Source of the DNA: CAVRQM01 sp963723455
GTDB taxonomy: Bacteria > Pseudomonadota > Alphaproteobacteria > Acetobacterales > Acetobacteraceae
Assembly (NCBI GenBank): GCA_963723455.1
Contig: CAVRQM010000001.1
Span: forward strand, 1,054,001-1,118,000
Length of the DNA: 64,000 nucleotides
Reading direction: 5' to 3'
Made by a program: the position numbers and the translations under genes
The notes under the pieces: generated by a model
Seen by the model: the letters and a program-made list of their open reading frames with translations, nothing else
The model's database searches: none
Told to the model about the DNA's origin: nothing
Part shown: positions 17,177 to 25,417 of the stretch, piece after piece
Layout of the letters: each line of letters opens with the position of its first letter
How positions within the stretch are numbered: position 1 is the stretch's first letter

Positions 17177-17860
17177 GTGCGGCGTCTGTCGTGCTGGCTG
17201 GGCCTGCTGGCGCTGGGCGGCTGCGCGGCCGGCCCGCCGATCGCCTGCCGCCGGCCGGCAGCGGGTGCGGGCGTGGCCTATGTGGTCGATCACGGTTGGC
17301 ACACCGATATCGCCATCCCGGCCGCCGAGCTGTCCGGCCCCGCCGCGGTCTTCCGCTCGGTGTTCCCGGGCGCCCGCGCCCTGGTGTTCGGTTTCGGCAA
17401 GCGCACCTTCTTCACCGCGAAGGTGGAGAGCTGGCGCGAGTATCTGCTCGGTCCGTTCCCCGGCCCCGCCGCGATCCTGGCGACCGGGCTGAGCGTCATG
17501 CCCGACGCGGCCTATGGGCCGGCCGATACGGTGCGGCTGGCGCTGCCCCCCGGCGGCGCGCAGGCCCTGTCGGCGTTCCTGTGGCGCGAGGTCGCGAAGG
17601 ACCGCGCCGGGCGGCCGCGCCTGATTGCGGCGGGGCCGTATCCCGGCAGCCTGTTCTACGCCGCCGCCGCGACCTACAGGCTGGCGCGCACCTGCAACGC
17701 CTGGACCGCCGAGGCGCTGCGCGCGGCCGGCGCGCCGGTCAGTCCGGCGGGCGTGATCCTCGCGGGCCAGGTCATGCGCCGCGCGCGGCAGGCGTCGATG
17801 TGCCCGATGCCGCCCGCGCCGGCCCTGGCGATCGGCTCGGGCCCGGCTGTCGCCTACTGA
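17177..17860 (+). CDS. DUF2459 family lipoprotein
   Basis: A 227-residue protein that starts at GTG 17,177 with a short signal peptide and lipobox (LLALGGC). The mature domain contains VDHGWHTDIAIPAAEL, VFGFGKRTFFTA and RTCNAWTAEALRAAG, hallmarks of the DUF2459/TIGR02117 group, whose invariant His and Cys suggest a papain-like hydrolase. The substrate is unknown. It lies 8 bp after the DUF2147 gene and its 3' end overlaps the next, opposite gene by 7 bp. Confidence 0.85.
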   Translation: MRRLSCWLGLLALGGCAAGPPIACRRPAAGAGVAYVVDHGWHTDIAIPAAELSGPAAVFRSVFPGARALVFGFGKRTFFTAKVESWREYLLGPFPGPAAILATGLSVMPDAAYGPADTVRLALPPGGAQALSAFLWREVAKDRAGRPRLIAAGPYPGSLFYAAAATYRLARTCNAWTAEALRAAGAPVSPAGVILAGQVMRRARQASMCPMPPAPALAIGSGPAVAY

Positions 17861-18015
17861 CAGGGCGGCGCTGCGCCGTCCGGGCAGACCTGGCCTTGCG
17901 GCACCACCAGAACCTTGGCCGGCGGCGGATCGCTGCCGCCGCCGAACGAACTGCTGCAGGCGCCGACCGCCAGCAGGGCGAGCAGGGCCGCCAGGTTGAC
18001 GACGATCTTGGGCAT
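17854..18015 (-). CDS. Tiny lipoprotein
   Basis: A 53-residue product with the signal peptide MPKIVVNLAALLALLAVGAC, lipobox VGAC, and a short mature part SSSFGGGSDPPPAKVLVVPQ ending in a cysteine pair spaced for a disulfide (CPDGAAPPC). No family is recognised. It overlaps the 3' end of the DUF2459 gene by seven bases and is divergent from the MT-A70 gene. Its composition resembles the 51-residue lipoprotein at 13,895-14,050: Pro-rich, with Val-Val before Pro/Gln. Confidence 0.6.
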   Translation of the reverse strand: MPKIVVNLAALLALLAVGACSSSFGGGSDPPPAKVLVVPQGQVCPDGAAPPCQ

Positions 18016-18096
18016 GGTCGCTCCGACTCGGGTCGTGCGCCAGCATAGCGGGCGCGGGCGGACCGCCAAGGGAGGATCGGCGCATGCAGGCGGGCC

Positions 18097-18741
18097 GTGG
18101 CGAGGCGGGGCTGGGCGAAGCGGGCGGCCGCGGGAGATCTGCGCCTGGCGCTGGCCGGAGGGCGCTTCGCCACCGTGCTGGCCGACCCGCCCTGGCAGTT
18201 TGTCAACCGCACCGGCAAGGTGGCCCCCGAGCACCGCCGCCTGGCGCGCTACGGCACGCTGGATCTGGACGCGATCTGCGCGCTGCCGGTGCGCGAGGCG
18301 CTGCTGCCGACCGCGCATCTGTATCTGTGGGTGCCGAACGCGCTGCTGCCGGATGGGCTGCGGGTGCTGGAGGCGTGGGGGTTCGCGTACAAGAGCAACA
18401 TCGTCTGGCACAAGATCCGCCGCGACGGCGGCCCGGACGGGCGCGGCGTCGGCTTCTATTTCCGCAACGTCACCGAGCTGCTGCTGTTCGGGGTGCGCGG
18501 CCGCAACGCGCGCACGCTGGCGCCGGGGCGGCGGCAGGTGAACTACCTGGCCACCCGCAAACGCGAACACAGCCGCAAGCCGGACGAGGCGTTCGGCATC
18601 ATCGAGGCGTGCAGCCCAGGGCCGTTCCTGGAACTGTTCGCGCGCGGCCAGCGTCCCGGCTGGGCGGCGTGGGGCGACCAGGCGACGGCCGGGCACGCGC
18701 CGGGACGACGCCCGGACGCGCAGGCGGCCTGTCCGGCGTGA
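18097..18741 (+). CDS. MT-A70 family adenine methyltransferase
   Basis: A 214-residue N6-adenine methyltransferase-like protein. The catalytic motif is ADPPWQF (about 30-36), followed by LPVREALLPTAHLYLWVPNALL, YKSNIVWHK and RKREHSRKPDEAFGIIEACS, matching bacterial MT-A70 (ParB-associated or solitary DNA adenine methyltransferases). Start GTG 18,097 is the best in-frame choice. No restriction gene is adjacent, so it is an orphan; whether it methylates DNA or RNA is not visible. Confidence 0.82.
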   Translation: MARRGWAKRAAAGDLRLALAGGRFATVLADPPWQFVNRTGKVAPEHRRLARYGTLDLDAICALPVREALLPTAHLYLWVPNALLPDGLRVLEAWGFAYKSNIVWHKIRRDGGPDGRGVGFYFRNVTELLLFGVRGRNARTLAPGRRQVNYLATRKREHSRKPDEAFGIIEACSPGPFLELFARGQRPGWAAWGDQATAGHAPGRRPDAQAACPA

Positions 18742-18785
18742 AGCGGGGGCGGGGCGGCTTGCAGCGCGTCCCCGCGACGCCGCGA

Positions 18786-19490
18786 CTACGCCGCCGCCAT
18801 CGCGATGTAGTTCACCGACAGATCGCCAGCCTGCCGCCAGCCGCCGCGCAGCAGGTCCGGCTGCATGCCGGCGATGTCGGCCAGGCGCAGTCCCGCCGCA
18901 TGCAGGTCGCGCGACAGCTCCGCCGGGGTGACGAACCTGCGCCAGTCATGCGTGCCGCGCGGCAGCAGGCCGGCGACGTACTCGGCGCCCACGATCGCCA
19001 CCGCGAAGCTGCGCGGCGTCCGGTTCAGCGTCGAGATGAACAGCCGCCCGCCCGGCGTCAGCAGCCCGGCCAGGGTGCGCAGAAAGGCGGCCGGGTCGGG
19101 CACGTGCTCGATCACCTCCAGCGCGGTGATCGCATCGAAGCGCGCGCCCTCGGCCAGCAGATCCTCGGCCGCCGCCACGCGGTACTCGACGCCCAGGCCG
19201 GAGCCGGCCGCGTGCGCGCGCGCCGCCGCGATGGTCGCCGCCGCCGCGTCGATGCCCAGCACCCGATGCCCCCGGCGCGCCAGCGCCTCGGCCGCGATGC
19301 CCGCGCCGCAGCCGACATCCAGCAGCCGCGCGCCCTCCGCCGCCAGCCGCTCGCCGACCCAGCGCGTGCGCAGCCGGTTCATCGCATGCAGCGGGCGCAT
19401 CGGGCCGCGCGGATCCCACCAGCGCGCCGCCAGCGCGTCGAACCGCGCCACCTCGGCGTCCGACACGTTCGCCTGCGCGCCCGGTTGCAT
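18786..19490 (-). CDS. ubiG: Ubiquinone biosynthesis O-methyltransferase
   Basis: UbiG performs both O-methylations in ubiquinone synthesis. The 234-residue protein begins with the family's FDALAARWWDPRGPMRPLHAMN, has the SAM motif LLDVGCGAGIAAEALARRGH, ITALEVIEHV and the C-terminal GAEYVAGLLPRGTHDWRRFV. Length is typical. It is divergent from lysC, a pairing common in Alphaproteobacteria. Confidence 0.96.
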   Translation of the reverse strand: MQPGAQANVSDAEVARFDALAARWWDPRGPMRPLHAMNRLRTRWVGERLAAEGARLLDVGCGAGIAAEALARRGHRVLGIDAAAATIAAARAHAAGSGLGVEYRVAAAEDLLAEGARFDAITALEVIEHVPDPAAFLRTLAGLLTPGGRLFISTLNRTPRSFAVAIVGAEYVAGLLPRGTHDWRRFVTPAELSRDLHAAGLRLADIAGMQPDLLRGGWRQAGDLSVNYIAMAAA

Positions 19491-19491
19491 G

Positions 19492-19520
19492 TTGCCCCTC
19501 CCTGCCTGCGCCAGTATGTG
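19492..19520 (+). promoter_or_regulatory. Candidate sigma-70 promoter for lysC
   Basis: TTGCCC (19,492-19,497) and TATGTG (19,515-19,520) are separated by 17 bases, in the short space between divergent ubiG and lysC. The -35 is good, the -10 is only partly matched, and the lysC ATG is about 70 bp downstream. Confidence 0.4.
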
Positions 19521-19596
19521 TGCGGCCGATCCCCGTCACCAACCCTCGACCGCCTCGCCGCCGCCGTGCCGGCGCTCGCGACCTGGAATCTCCGCG

Positions 19597-20811
19597 ATGA
19601 CCCGCATCGTCATGAAGTTTGGCGGCACCTCCGTCGCCGACCTCGACCGCATCCGCATCGTGGCCGGCCGGGTCCGGCGCGAGGTGGCGGCCGGCCACGA
19701 AGTCGCCGTGGTGGTCTCGGCGATGGCCGGCGTGACCAACCAGCTGGTCGGCTGGTGTCACGCGCTGTCGCCGCTGCACGACGCGCGCGAATACGACGCG
19801 GTGGTGGCCACCGGCGAGCAGGTCACCGCCGGGCTGCTGTCGATCGCCTTGCAGGAGATGGGCGTCGATGCGCGGTCCTGGCAGGGCTGGCAGGTGCCGG
19901 TGCGCACCGACGGCCAGCACGGCCGCGCCCGCATCGGGGCCATCGAGGGCGCCGAGCTGATCCGCCGCATGGCGCTGCCGCAGGTGCCGGTGCTGGCCGG
20001 CTTCCAGGGCATTGCCCCGGACGGCCGGGTGACCACGCTGGGCCGCGGCGGCTCGGACACCTCGGCGGTGGCGCTGGCCGCGGCACTCGGCGCGGAGCGG
20101 TGCGACATCTATACCGACGTGGACGGCATCTACACGACCGACCCCAGGATCGTGCCGCGCGCGCGGAAACTGGAAAAGATCGCGTATGAGGAGATGCTGG
20201 AGCTGGCGTCGGTCGGGGCCAAGGTGCTGCAGACGCGCAGCGTGGAGCTGGCGATGAAGCAGCGGGTGCGCGTGCGGGTGCTGTCCAGCTTCGAGGACAC
20301 GCCGGGAACTCTGGTGGTGGACGAGGACGAGATCGTGGAAAAGGAACTGGTGGCCGGCATCGCCTACTCGCGCGACGAGGCCAAGGTCACCGTGCAGCAC
20401 GTTCCGGACCGTCCGGGCATCGCGGCGGCGATCTTCGGGCCGCTGTCGCAGGCCGGGGTGAACGTGGACATGATCGTGCAGAACGTGTCGGCCAGCGGCA
20501 CCACCGACATGACGTTCACCGTCGGCCGCGCCGACCTGCCGCGCGCGCGGGCCACGCTGGAGGCGGCGCGCGCGGCGATCGGCTACGCCGACATCAGCAC
20601 CGACCCCGACGTGGCCAAGATCAGCGTCGTCGGCGTCGGCATGCGCAGCCATGCCGGCGTCGCCGGCACCATGTTCAGGGCGCTGGCCGATCGCGGCATC
20701 AACATCCAGGTGATCTCGACCAGCGAGATCAAGGTCTCGGTGCTGATCGCCGCCGACTACACCGAGCTTGCGGTCCGCGCGCTGCACACCGCCTATGGCC
20801 TCGATGCCTGA
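19597..20811 (+). CDS. lysC: Aspartate kinase
   Basis: LysC phosphorylates aspartate, the entry to lysine, threonine, methionine and diaminopimelate synthesis. The 404-residue protein begins MTRIVMKFGGTSVADLDRI (kinase signature), with GRGGSDTSAVALAAALGAERC and YTDVDGIYTTDPRIVPRARK, followed by two C-terminal ACT domains (VTVQHVPDRPGIAAAIFGPL and ISVVGVGMRSHAGVAGTMF) that bind feedback inhibitors. ATG 19,597 matches the family start. It overlaps or abuts the next gene and heads lysC-nmo-ptsP. Confidence 0.97.
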   Translation: MTRIVMKFGGTSVADLDRIRIVAGRVRREVAAGHEVAVVVSAMAGVTNQLVGWCHALSPLHDAREYDAVVATGEQVTAGLLSIALQEMGVDARSWQGWQVPVRTDGQHGRARIGAIEGAELIRRMALPQVPVLAGFQGIAPDGRVTTLGRGGSDTSAVALAAALGAERCDIYTDVDGIYTTDPRIVPRARKLEKIAYEEMLELASVGAKVLQTRSVELAMKQRVRVRVLSSFEDTPGTLVVDEDEIVEKELVAGIAYSRDEAKVTVQHVPDRPGIAAAIFGPLSQAGVNVDMIVQNVSASGTTDMTFTVGRADLPRARATLEAARAAIGYADISTDPDVAKISVVGVGMRSHAGVAGTMFRALADRGINIQVISTSEIKVSVLIAADYTELAVRALHTAYGLDA

Positions 20812-21913
20812 CGACGGCGCCCGCGCGCGGCTGGATGCGCTGTGGGCGCGCGGAACCGCGTTCCTGGGCACGCGCACCGCGATCATGGCCGGGGCGATGA
20901 GCTGGGTCAGCGAGCGCCACCTGGTCTCGGCCATCTCCAACGCCGGCGGCTTCGGCGTGATCGCCTGCGGGGCAATGACGCCGGCGCTGCTGCGCGCCGA
21001 GATCGCCGCGACGCAGGCGCTGACCAGCCGGCCGTTCGGCGTCAACCTGATCACCATGCACCCGCAGCTTGACGAGCTGATCGGCGTGTGCGGGGCCGCC
21101 GGGGTGACGCATGTGGTGCTGGCCGGCGGCATCCCGCCCGGGGGCGCGATCCGCGCCATCAAGGATGGCGGCGCGCGGGTGATCTGCTTCGCCCCCGCTT
21201 TGGTGCTGGCGCGCCGGCTGGTCCGCTCGGGAGCGGACGCCCTGGTGATCGAGGGCAGCGAGGCGGGCGGGCATATCGGCCCGGTCAGCCTGACCGTGCT
21301 GGCGCAGGAGATCCTGCCGCATGTCCGCGACGTGCCGGTGTTCGTGGCCGGCGGCCTCGGGCGCGGCGAGGCGATCCTGTCGTTCCTGGAGATGGGCGCG
21401 TCGGGCGCGCAGCTCGGCACCCGGTTCGCGGCCGCCGCCGAGAGCATCGCGCATGAGCGGTTCAAGCACGCGTTCGTCCGCGCCAATGCGCGCGACGCTC
21501 TGCCGACGCCGCAGGTGGACGCGCGTTTCCCGGTGATCCCGGTGCGCGGCCTGATTAACGGCGGCACGCGGCGATTCGTGGCGCATCAGGCGGAGACCAT
21601 CCGCGCGTTCGAGGCGGGCGAGCTGACCCGCGACGCGGCGCAGCTGTCGATCGAGCATTTCTGGGCCGGCTCGCTGCGCCGCGCCGTGATCGAGGGCGAC
21701 GTGGACGAGGGCAGCGTCATGGCCGGCCAGTCGGTCGGCATGGTGACGGGCGTGCAGCCGGTGGCCGAAATCATCGCCGAACTGGTCGCCCAGGCAATGG
21801 CCGCGCTGGTGGCGCGAGACCCCTCACCCCAGCCGTCTCCCAATGGGAGAGGGGGCGACCTTCTCCCTCTCCCATTGGGAGAGGGCCGGGGTGAGGGAGC
21901 GCTGGCCCCCTAG
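20804..21913 (+). CDS. FMN-dependent nitronate monooxygenase-like enzyme with repeat-derived tail
   Basis: A TIM-barrel flavin enzyme of the nitronate monooxygenase/2-nitropropane dioxygenase family, about 369 residues. The FMN-binding features are MAGAMSWVSERHLVSAISNAGGFGVIACGAM, GVNLITMHPQ, VIEGSEAGGHIGP (phosphate loop and catalytic His) and VFVAGGLGRGEAI. The usual domain ends near ALVAR. The last 30 or so residues (DPSPQPSPNGRG onward) are translated from a palindromic repeat that also supplies the run to the stop. It overlaps the lysC 3' end; ATG 20,795 is an alternative start. The physiological substrate is unknown. Confidence 0.88.
   Translation: MPDDGARARLDALWARGTAFLGTRTAIMAGAMSWVSERHLVSAISNAGGFGVIACGAMTPALLRAEIAATQALTSRPFGVNLITMHPQLDELIGVCGAAGVTHVVLAGGIPPGGAIRAIKDGGARVICFAPALVLARRLVRSGADALVIEGSEAGGHIGPVSLTVLAQEILPHVRDVPVFVAGGLGRGEAILSFLEMGASGAQLGTRFAAAAESIAHERFKHAFVRANARDALPTPQVDARFPVIPVRGLINGGTRRFVAHQAETIRAFEAGELTRDAAQLSIEHFWAGSLRRAVIEGDVDEGSVMAGQSVGMVTGVQPVAEIIAELVAQAMAALVARDPSPQPSPNGRGGDLLPLPLGEGRGEGALAP
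21821..21897. repeat. REP/MITE-like palindromic element
   Basis: Two 33-nt arms (21,821-21,853 and 21,865-21,897) are inverted copies with only two mismatches, separated by 11 nt. Each arm itself contains an inner palindrome around CTCCCAATGGGAG. The RNA would fold into a long hairpin at the 3' end of the oxidoreductase gene, 18 bp before ptsP. Such CTCACCCC...GGGGTGAG elements are dispersed repeats in many GC-rich proteobacteria. No other copy lies in this window. Confidence 0.85.
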
Positions 21914-21915
21914 CG

Positions 21916-24135
21916 GTGGTCTCCGCGCCTCGCCGCCTGCTGGCCCGGCTGCGCGAGCTGATGGCGCGCGATGCCGCGCCGCTCGCCGACCTGGTGCGCC
22001 TGGTGGCCGGCGAGCTGGTGAGCGAGGTCTGCTCGGTCTATGCGCTGCGGCCGGGCGACATCCTGGAGCTGGTCGCCACCGAGGGGCTGCGCACGGAATC
22101 GGTCGGCCACACCAGGCTGCGGGTCGGCGAGGGCATCGTCGGGCTGGTCGCCGCCACCGGCGCGATCCTGAACCTGCCGGACGCGCAGAACCATCCCGCC
22201 TTCGCGTATCGGCCGGAAACCGGCGAGGACCGCTACGCCTCGATGCTGGCGGTGCCGGTGCGTCGCGCCGGGCGCACGCTGGGCGTGCTCGCGGTGCAGA
22301 ACCGCACGCCGCGCCGCTACGAGTCCGACGAGGCCGAGGTGCTCGAGACGGTGGCGATGCTGCTGGCAGACATGCTGGCGGCGGCCGGCGCGCATGACGG
22401 CGCGGCCGAGGGGCTGGCCGCCACCGTGCCGCGCCGGTTCGAGGGCACCTCGCTGGTCCCCGGGCTGGTGATCGGCCCGGTGCTGCGGCTGGGCGCGCGC
22501 CAGGCGCCGCGCCGGCTGCTGGCCGACGACCCGGACTGGGAGCTGGGGCGGCTGGCGCGCGCGCTGACCATCGTGCAGCGCGGCCTGGACGAGCTGCTGT
22601 CCGGCGGCCTGCCGGAAGGCCAGGCGCCGCGCGAGATCCTGGAAGCCTACCGGCTGGTCGCCGCCGACCAGGGCTGGGTGCGCCGGGTCAGCGAGGCGAT
22701 CCGCGGCGGCCTGTCGGCCGAGGCGGCGGTCGATCGCGTCTCTGGCGAGTTGCACGACCGGATGCGCCGCATCGCCGACCCGTATCTGCGCGAGCGGCTG
22801 GCCGATCTGGAGGACCTGGCCGGACGGCTGCTGGCGGCGCTGGACGAAGCCGCCCCGCCGCCGCCGGCGGCGCCGGGCGCGATCCTGCTGGCCCGCCGGC
22901 TGGGTCCGGCCGAGCTGCTGGACTGGCACGCGCGCGGCATCGCCGGGATCGTGGTCGAGGAAGCCAGCGCCGCCGGCCACGCGTCGATCCTGGCCCGCGC
23001 GCTCGGCTTGCCGGCGCTGGGCGGCGTGCGCGGCGTGCTGGACACCGCCGAGGACGGCGACGAGGCGGTGCTGGACGCCGACGAGGAGCAGCTGGTGCTG
23101 CGGCCGGAGCGCGCGGTGCGCGATGTCTATGCCCGCGCCATCGACGACCGCATGCAGCGCCGGGCCGCCTGGGCCGGCCTGCGCGGCCGCCGGCCGGCGA
23201 CGCGCGACGGGGTGGCGGTCCAGCTGATGCTGAATGTCGGGCTGCCGCTGGAGCTGATCCAGCTGGACGCCACCGAGGCCGACGGCATCGGCCTGTTCCG
23301 CACCGAGATTGCCATGCTGGCGCGCGGCCAGGTCGGCGACGTCGCCGAGCAGACGGCGCTGTACGCGCGCGTGCTGGATGCCGCGGGCGAGCGGCCGGTG
23401 CTGTTCCGCACGCTCGATCTCGGCGGCGACAAGCTGCTGCCGGGCGCGCAGCGCGAGCCAGAGGAGAACCCGGCGATGGGCTGGCGCAGCCTGCGCATCG
23501 GCCTGGACCGCCCGGCCCTGCTGAAGCGCCAGCTGCGCGCCCTGCTGCTGGCGGCGGCCGGCCGGAAGCTGTCGGTGATGTTTCCGATGGTGGCGACCGT
23601 GGCCGAGTTCCGCGCCGCCCGCGCGCTGCTGCTGGCCGAGGCGGCGCGGGTGCGCCCCGCGCCGGCCCGCCTTGCGGTCGGCACCATGCTCGAGGTCCCG
23701 GCGCTGCTGTGGCAGATGCCGGCGCTGCTGGCCGAGGCGGATTTCGTCTCGCTGGGCAGCAACGACCTGATGCAGTTCCTGTTCGCCGCCGATCGCGGCA
23801 CGCCATCGCTGGCGCACCGCTATGATCCGCTGAGCCCGCCGTTCCTCGACATCCTGGAAAGCCTGCGCCAGCAGGCCGGGGCGGCCGGCGTGTCGCTGTC
23901 GGTGTGCGGCGAGATGGCCGGGCGGCCGCTCGAGGCGATGACCCTGGCCGCCCTGGGGCTGACCACGCTGTCGATGCCGGCCACCGCCGTCCTGCCGGTC
24001 AAGGCGTTCCTGGCCGGGCTGGATCTGGCGGCGTTCCGCCCGGTGCTGGCGACGATCCGGCGCAACGCCGAGGGCCAGGCCAGCCTGCGCGAGCCGATCG
24101 CCTCCTGGGCGCGCGAGCATGGCTTGCACGACTGA
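21916..24135 (+). CDS. ptsP: PTS(Ntr) enzyme I, GAF-domain phosphoenolpyruvate phosphotransferase
   Basis: PtsP starts the nitrogen-related phosphotransferase relay, passing phosphate from PEP to NPr and then EIIA(Ntr). The 739-residue protein has an N-terminal GAF domain (about 20-160), the EI N-domain, the phosphohistidine His355 in EEASAAGHASILARALGLP, and the C-terminal PEP-binding TIM barrel with GIGLFRTEI, RTLDLGGDKLLPG, GSNDLMQFLFAADRG and LSVCGEMAGRP. Start GTG 21,916. The partner NPr and EIIA(Ntr) genes are not in the window. It lies immediately after the palindromic repeat, whose hairpin could lower read-through from lysC. Confidence 0.95.
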   Translation: MVSAPRRLLARLRELMARDAAPLADLVRLVAGELVSEVCSVYALRPGDILELVATEGLRTESVGHTRLRVGEGIVGLVAATGAILNLPDAQNHPAFAYRPETGEDRYASMLAVPVRRAGRTLGVLAVQNRTPRRYESDEAEVLETVAMLLADMLAAAGAHDGAAEGLAATVPRRFEGTSLVPGLVIGPVLRLGARQAPRRLLADDPDWELGRLARALTIVQRGLDELLSGGLPEGQAPREILEAYRLVAADQGWVRRVSEAIRGGLSAEAAVDRVSGELHDRMRRIADPYLRERLADLEDLAGRLLAALDEAAPPPPAAPGAILLARRLGPAELLDWHARGIAGIVVEEASAAGHASILARALGLPALGGVRGVLDTAEDGDEAVLDADEEQLVLRPERAVRDVYARAIDDRMQRRAAWAGLRGRRPATRDGVAVQLMLNVGLPLELIQLDATEADGIGLFRTEIAMLARGQVGDVAEQTALYARVLDAAGERPVLFRTLDLGGDKLLPGAQREPEENPAMGWRSLRIGLDRPALLKRQLRALLLAAAGRKLSVMFPMVATVAEFRAARALLLAEAARVRPAPARLAVGTMLEVPALLWQMPALLAEADFVSLGSNDLMQFLFAADRGTPSLAHRYDPLSPPFLDILESLRQQAGAAGVSLSVCGEMAGRPLEAMTLAALGLTTLSMPATAVLPVKAFLAGLDLAAFRPVLATIRRNAEGQASLREPIASWAREHGLHD

Positions 24136-24164
24136 ACGGGCGCGACTGAACTGGCGCGGCGCGG

Positions 24165-24193
24165 TTGGCTTTGGCGTGCGGCCGGGCTAGAAC
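24165..24193 (+). promoter_or_regulatory. Candidate sigma-70 promoter for rodZ-ispG
   Basis: TTGGCT (24,165-24,170) and TAGAAC (24,188-24,193) are exactly 17 bases apart, in the 129-bp gap between ptsP and the RodZ-like gene. Each hexamer matches the consensus at four positions. Transcription would start about 65 bp before ATG 24,265. Confidence 0.5.
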
Positions 24194-24264
24194 CGGGCCA
24201 GCGCAACCGGCTGCCCGGCCGTGCCGGCGGGCCGCCCAACGACCGAAGCGGGATCGGCCGCTGC

Positions 24265-25347
24265 ATGAGCCATGATCGCAGGTCCACGATGGCAGAAAGC
24301 CGGCCCATGACGTCTTCGCGCGGCGACCGGATGTGGGGCGACGGGCTTGCCGCGCCCGAGGCGCCGCCGGCGCCTCGGCTGGGCGCTGATCTGCGCGCGG
24401 CGCGCGAGCGGCTGGGCTGGACGCTGCCGGCGATCGCCGCGCATCTGCGCATCCGCCTGCCGTTCCTGGAAGCGATCGAGCAGGGCCGGACGCAGGATCT
24501 GCCAGGCAGCGCCTATGCCGCCGGCTTCATCCGCACCTATGCGCAGGCGCTCGGGCTGGACGTGGACGAGGTGGCCCGCCGGTTCCGCGCCGAGGCGGGC
24601 GAGGTCAGCCGCAAGACCGAGCTGGATTTCCCGTCTCCGGTGCCTGATCGCGGGGTGCCGGCGCTCGCGGTGGTGTTCGTGGGCGGCCTGCTGGTGATCG
24701 GCGCCTATGCCGGCTGGTACCGGCTGAGCGGCAACGCGCGGCCGCCGGCCGACGCCGTGCAGGTGGTGCCGCCGCGCCTGGCGCCGCTGGTCGCCGACAA
24801 GCCCCTGTCCGGCGCGACCGACTCTGCGCCAGCCGCCGCCCCGCCCGCCCCGACGGCACCGCCTGGCCCGGCCGGGCCGCCGGCGCGTCTCGCCGCGGCC
24901 AGCCCGCCCGCGCCGCCGGTCGCCGTGGCGCCGCCGCCCGCGGTGTCTCCCGGCTCGGCGGCCGCGGCGACCGCCGAGCCGGCGCTTGCCCCCATCGTGC
25001 CGGAACCGGCGCCGGCTGCGGCCGGCGCGCAGCATCTGGCTCTGCGCGCCACCGCCGACGCCTGGATGCAGGTGCGCACCCGCGCCGGCCAGATGCTGCT
25101 GAACCGCGTGCTGCGCGCCGGCGAGACCTGGCCGGTGCCGGCGGCGCAATCGGCGCTGCTGCTGACCACGGGCAATGCCGGGGGCACCGAGCTGGTGGTG
25201 GACGGCGTGGCCGGCGCGCCGCTCGGCGGCGACGGCGCGGTGCGGCGGGACCTGCCGTTGGGCGCGCCGCCCGATGCGCGGCCGGCCGGGCAGGCGAGCG
25301 GCGTGTCCGCGCCGGCGCACCGCCTCGTGCTGCCGCACAACCAATAG
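24265..25347 (+). CDS. RodZ-like membrane protein with HTH and DUF4115 domains
   Basis: A 360-residue bitopic membrane protein resembling RodZ, which ties MreB filaments to the membrane in elongating cells. It has a cytoplasmic helix-turn-helix (GADLRAARERLGWTLPAIAA... to YAQALGLDVDEV, about 40-105), one transmembrane helix (VPALAVVFVGGLLVIGAYAG, about 130-150), a long Pro/Ala linker and a periplasmic DUF4115 domain (LALRATADAWMQVRTRAGQM to VDGVAG). ATGs at 24,265, 24,289 and 24,307 are all possible starts. It stands upstream of ispG, as in many Alphaproteobacteria. Confidence 0.85.
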   Translation: MSHDRRSTMAESRPMTSSRGDRMWGDGLAAPEAPPAPRLGADLRAARERLGWTLPAIAAHLRIRLPFLEAIEQGRTQDLPGSAYAAGFIRTYAQALGLDVDEVARRFRAEAGEVSRKTELDFPSPVPDRGVPALAVVFVGGLLVIGAYAGWYRLSGNARPPADAVQVVPPRLAPLVADKPLSGATDSAPAAAPPAPTAPPGPAGPPARLAAASPPAPPVAVAPPPAVSPGSAAAATAEPALAPIVPEPAPAAAGAQHLALRATADAWMQVRTRAGQMLLNRVLRAGETWPVPAAQSALLLTTGNAGGTELVVDGVAGAPLGGDGAVRRDLPLGAPPDARPAGQASGVSAPAHRLVLPHNQ

Positions 25348-25417
25348 CGGGCGCGCCGCTGGCGCGCGGCGGCCCACGGCACAATCTCCGGCTCACCCAC
25401 TTCGACAGGCAGCAGGC

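Noticed and set aside
18946..21567. An 873-codon minus-strand frame opposite lysC and the flavoenzyme
   Set aside because: Antisense to two strong genes; only its first part resembles an out-of-frame reading of ubiG.
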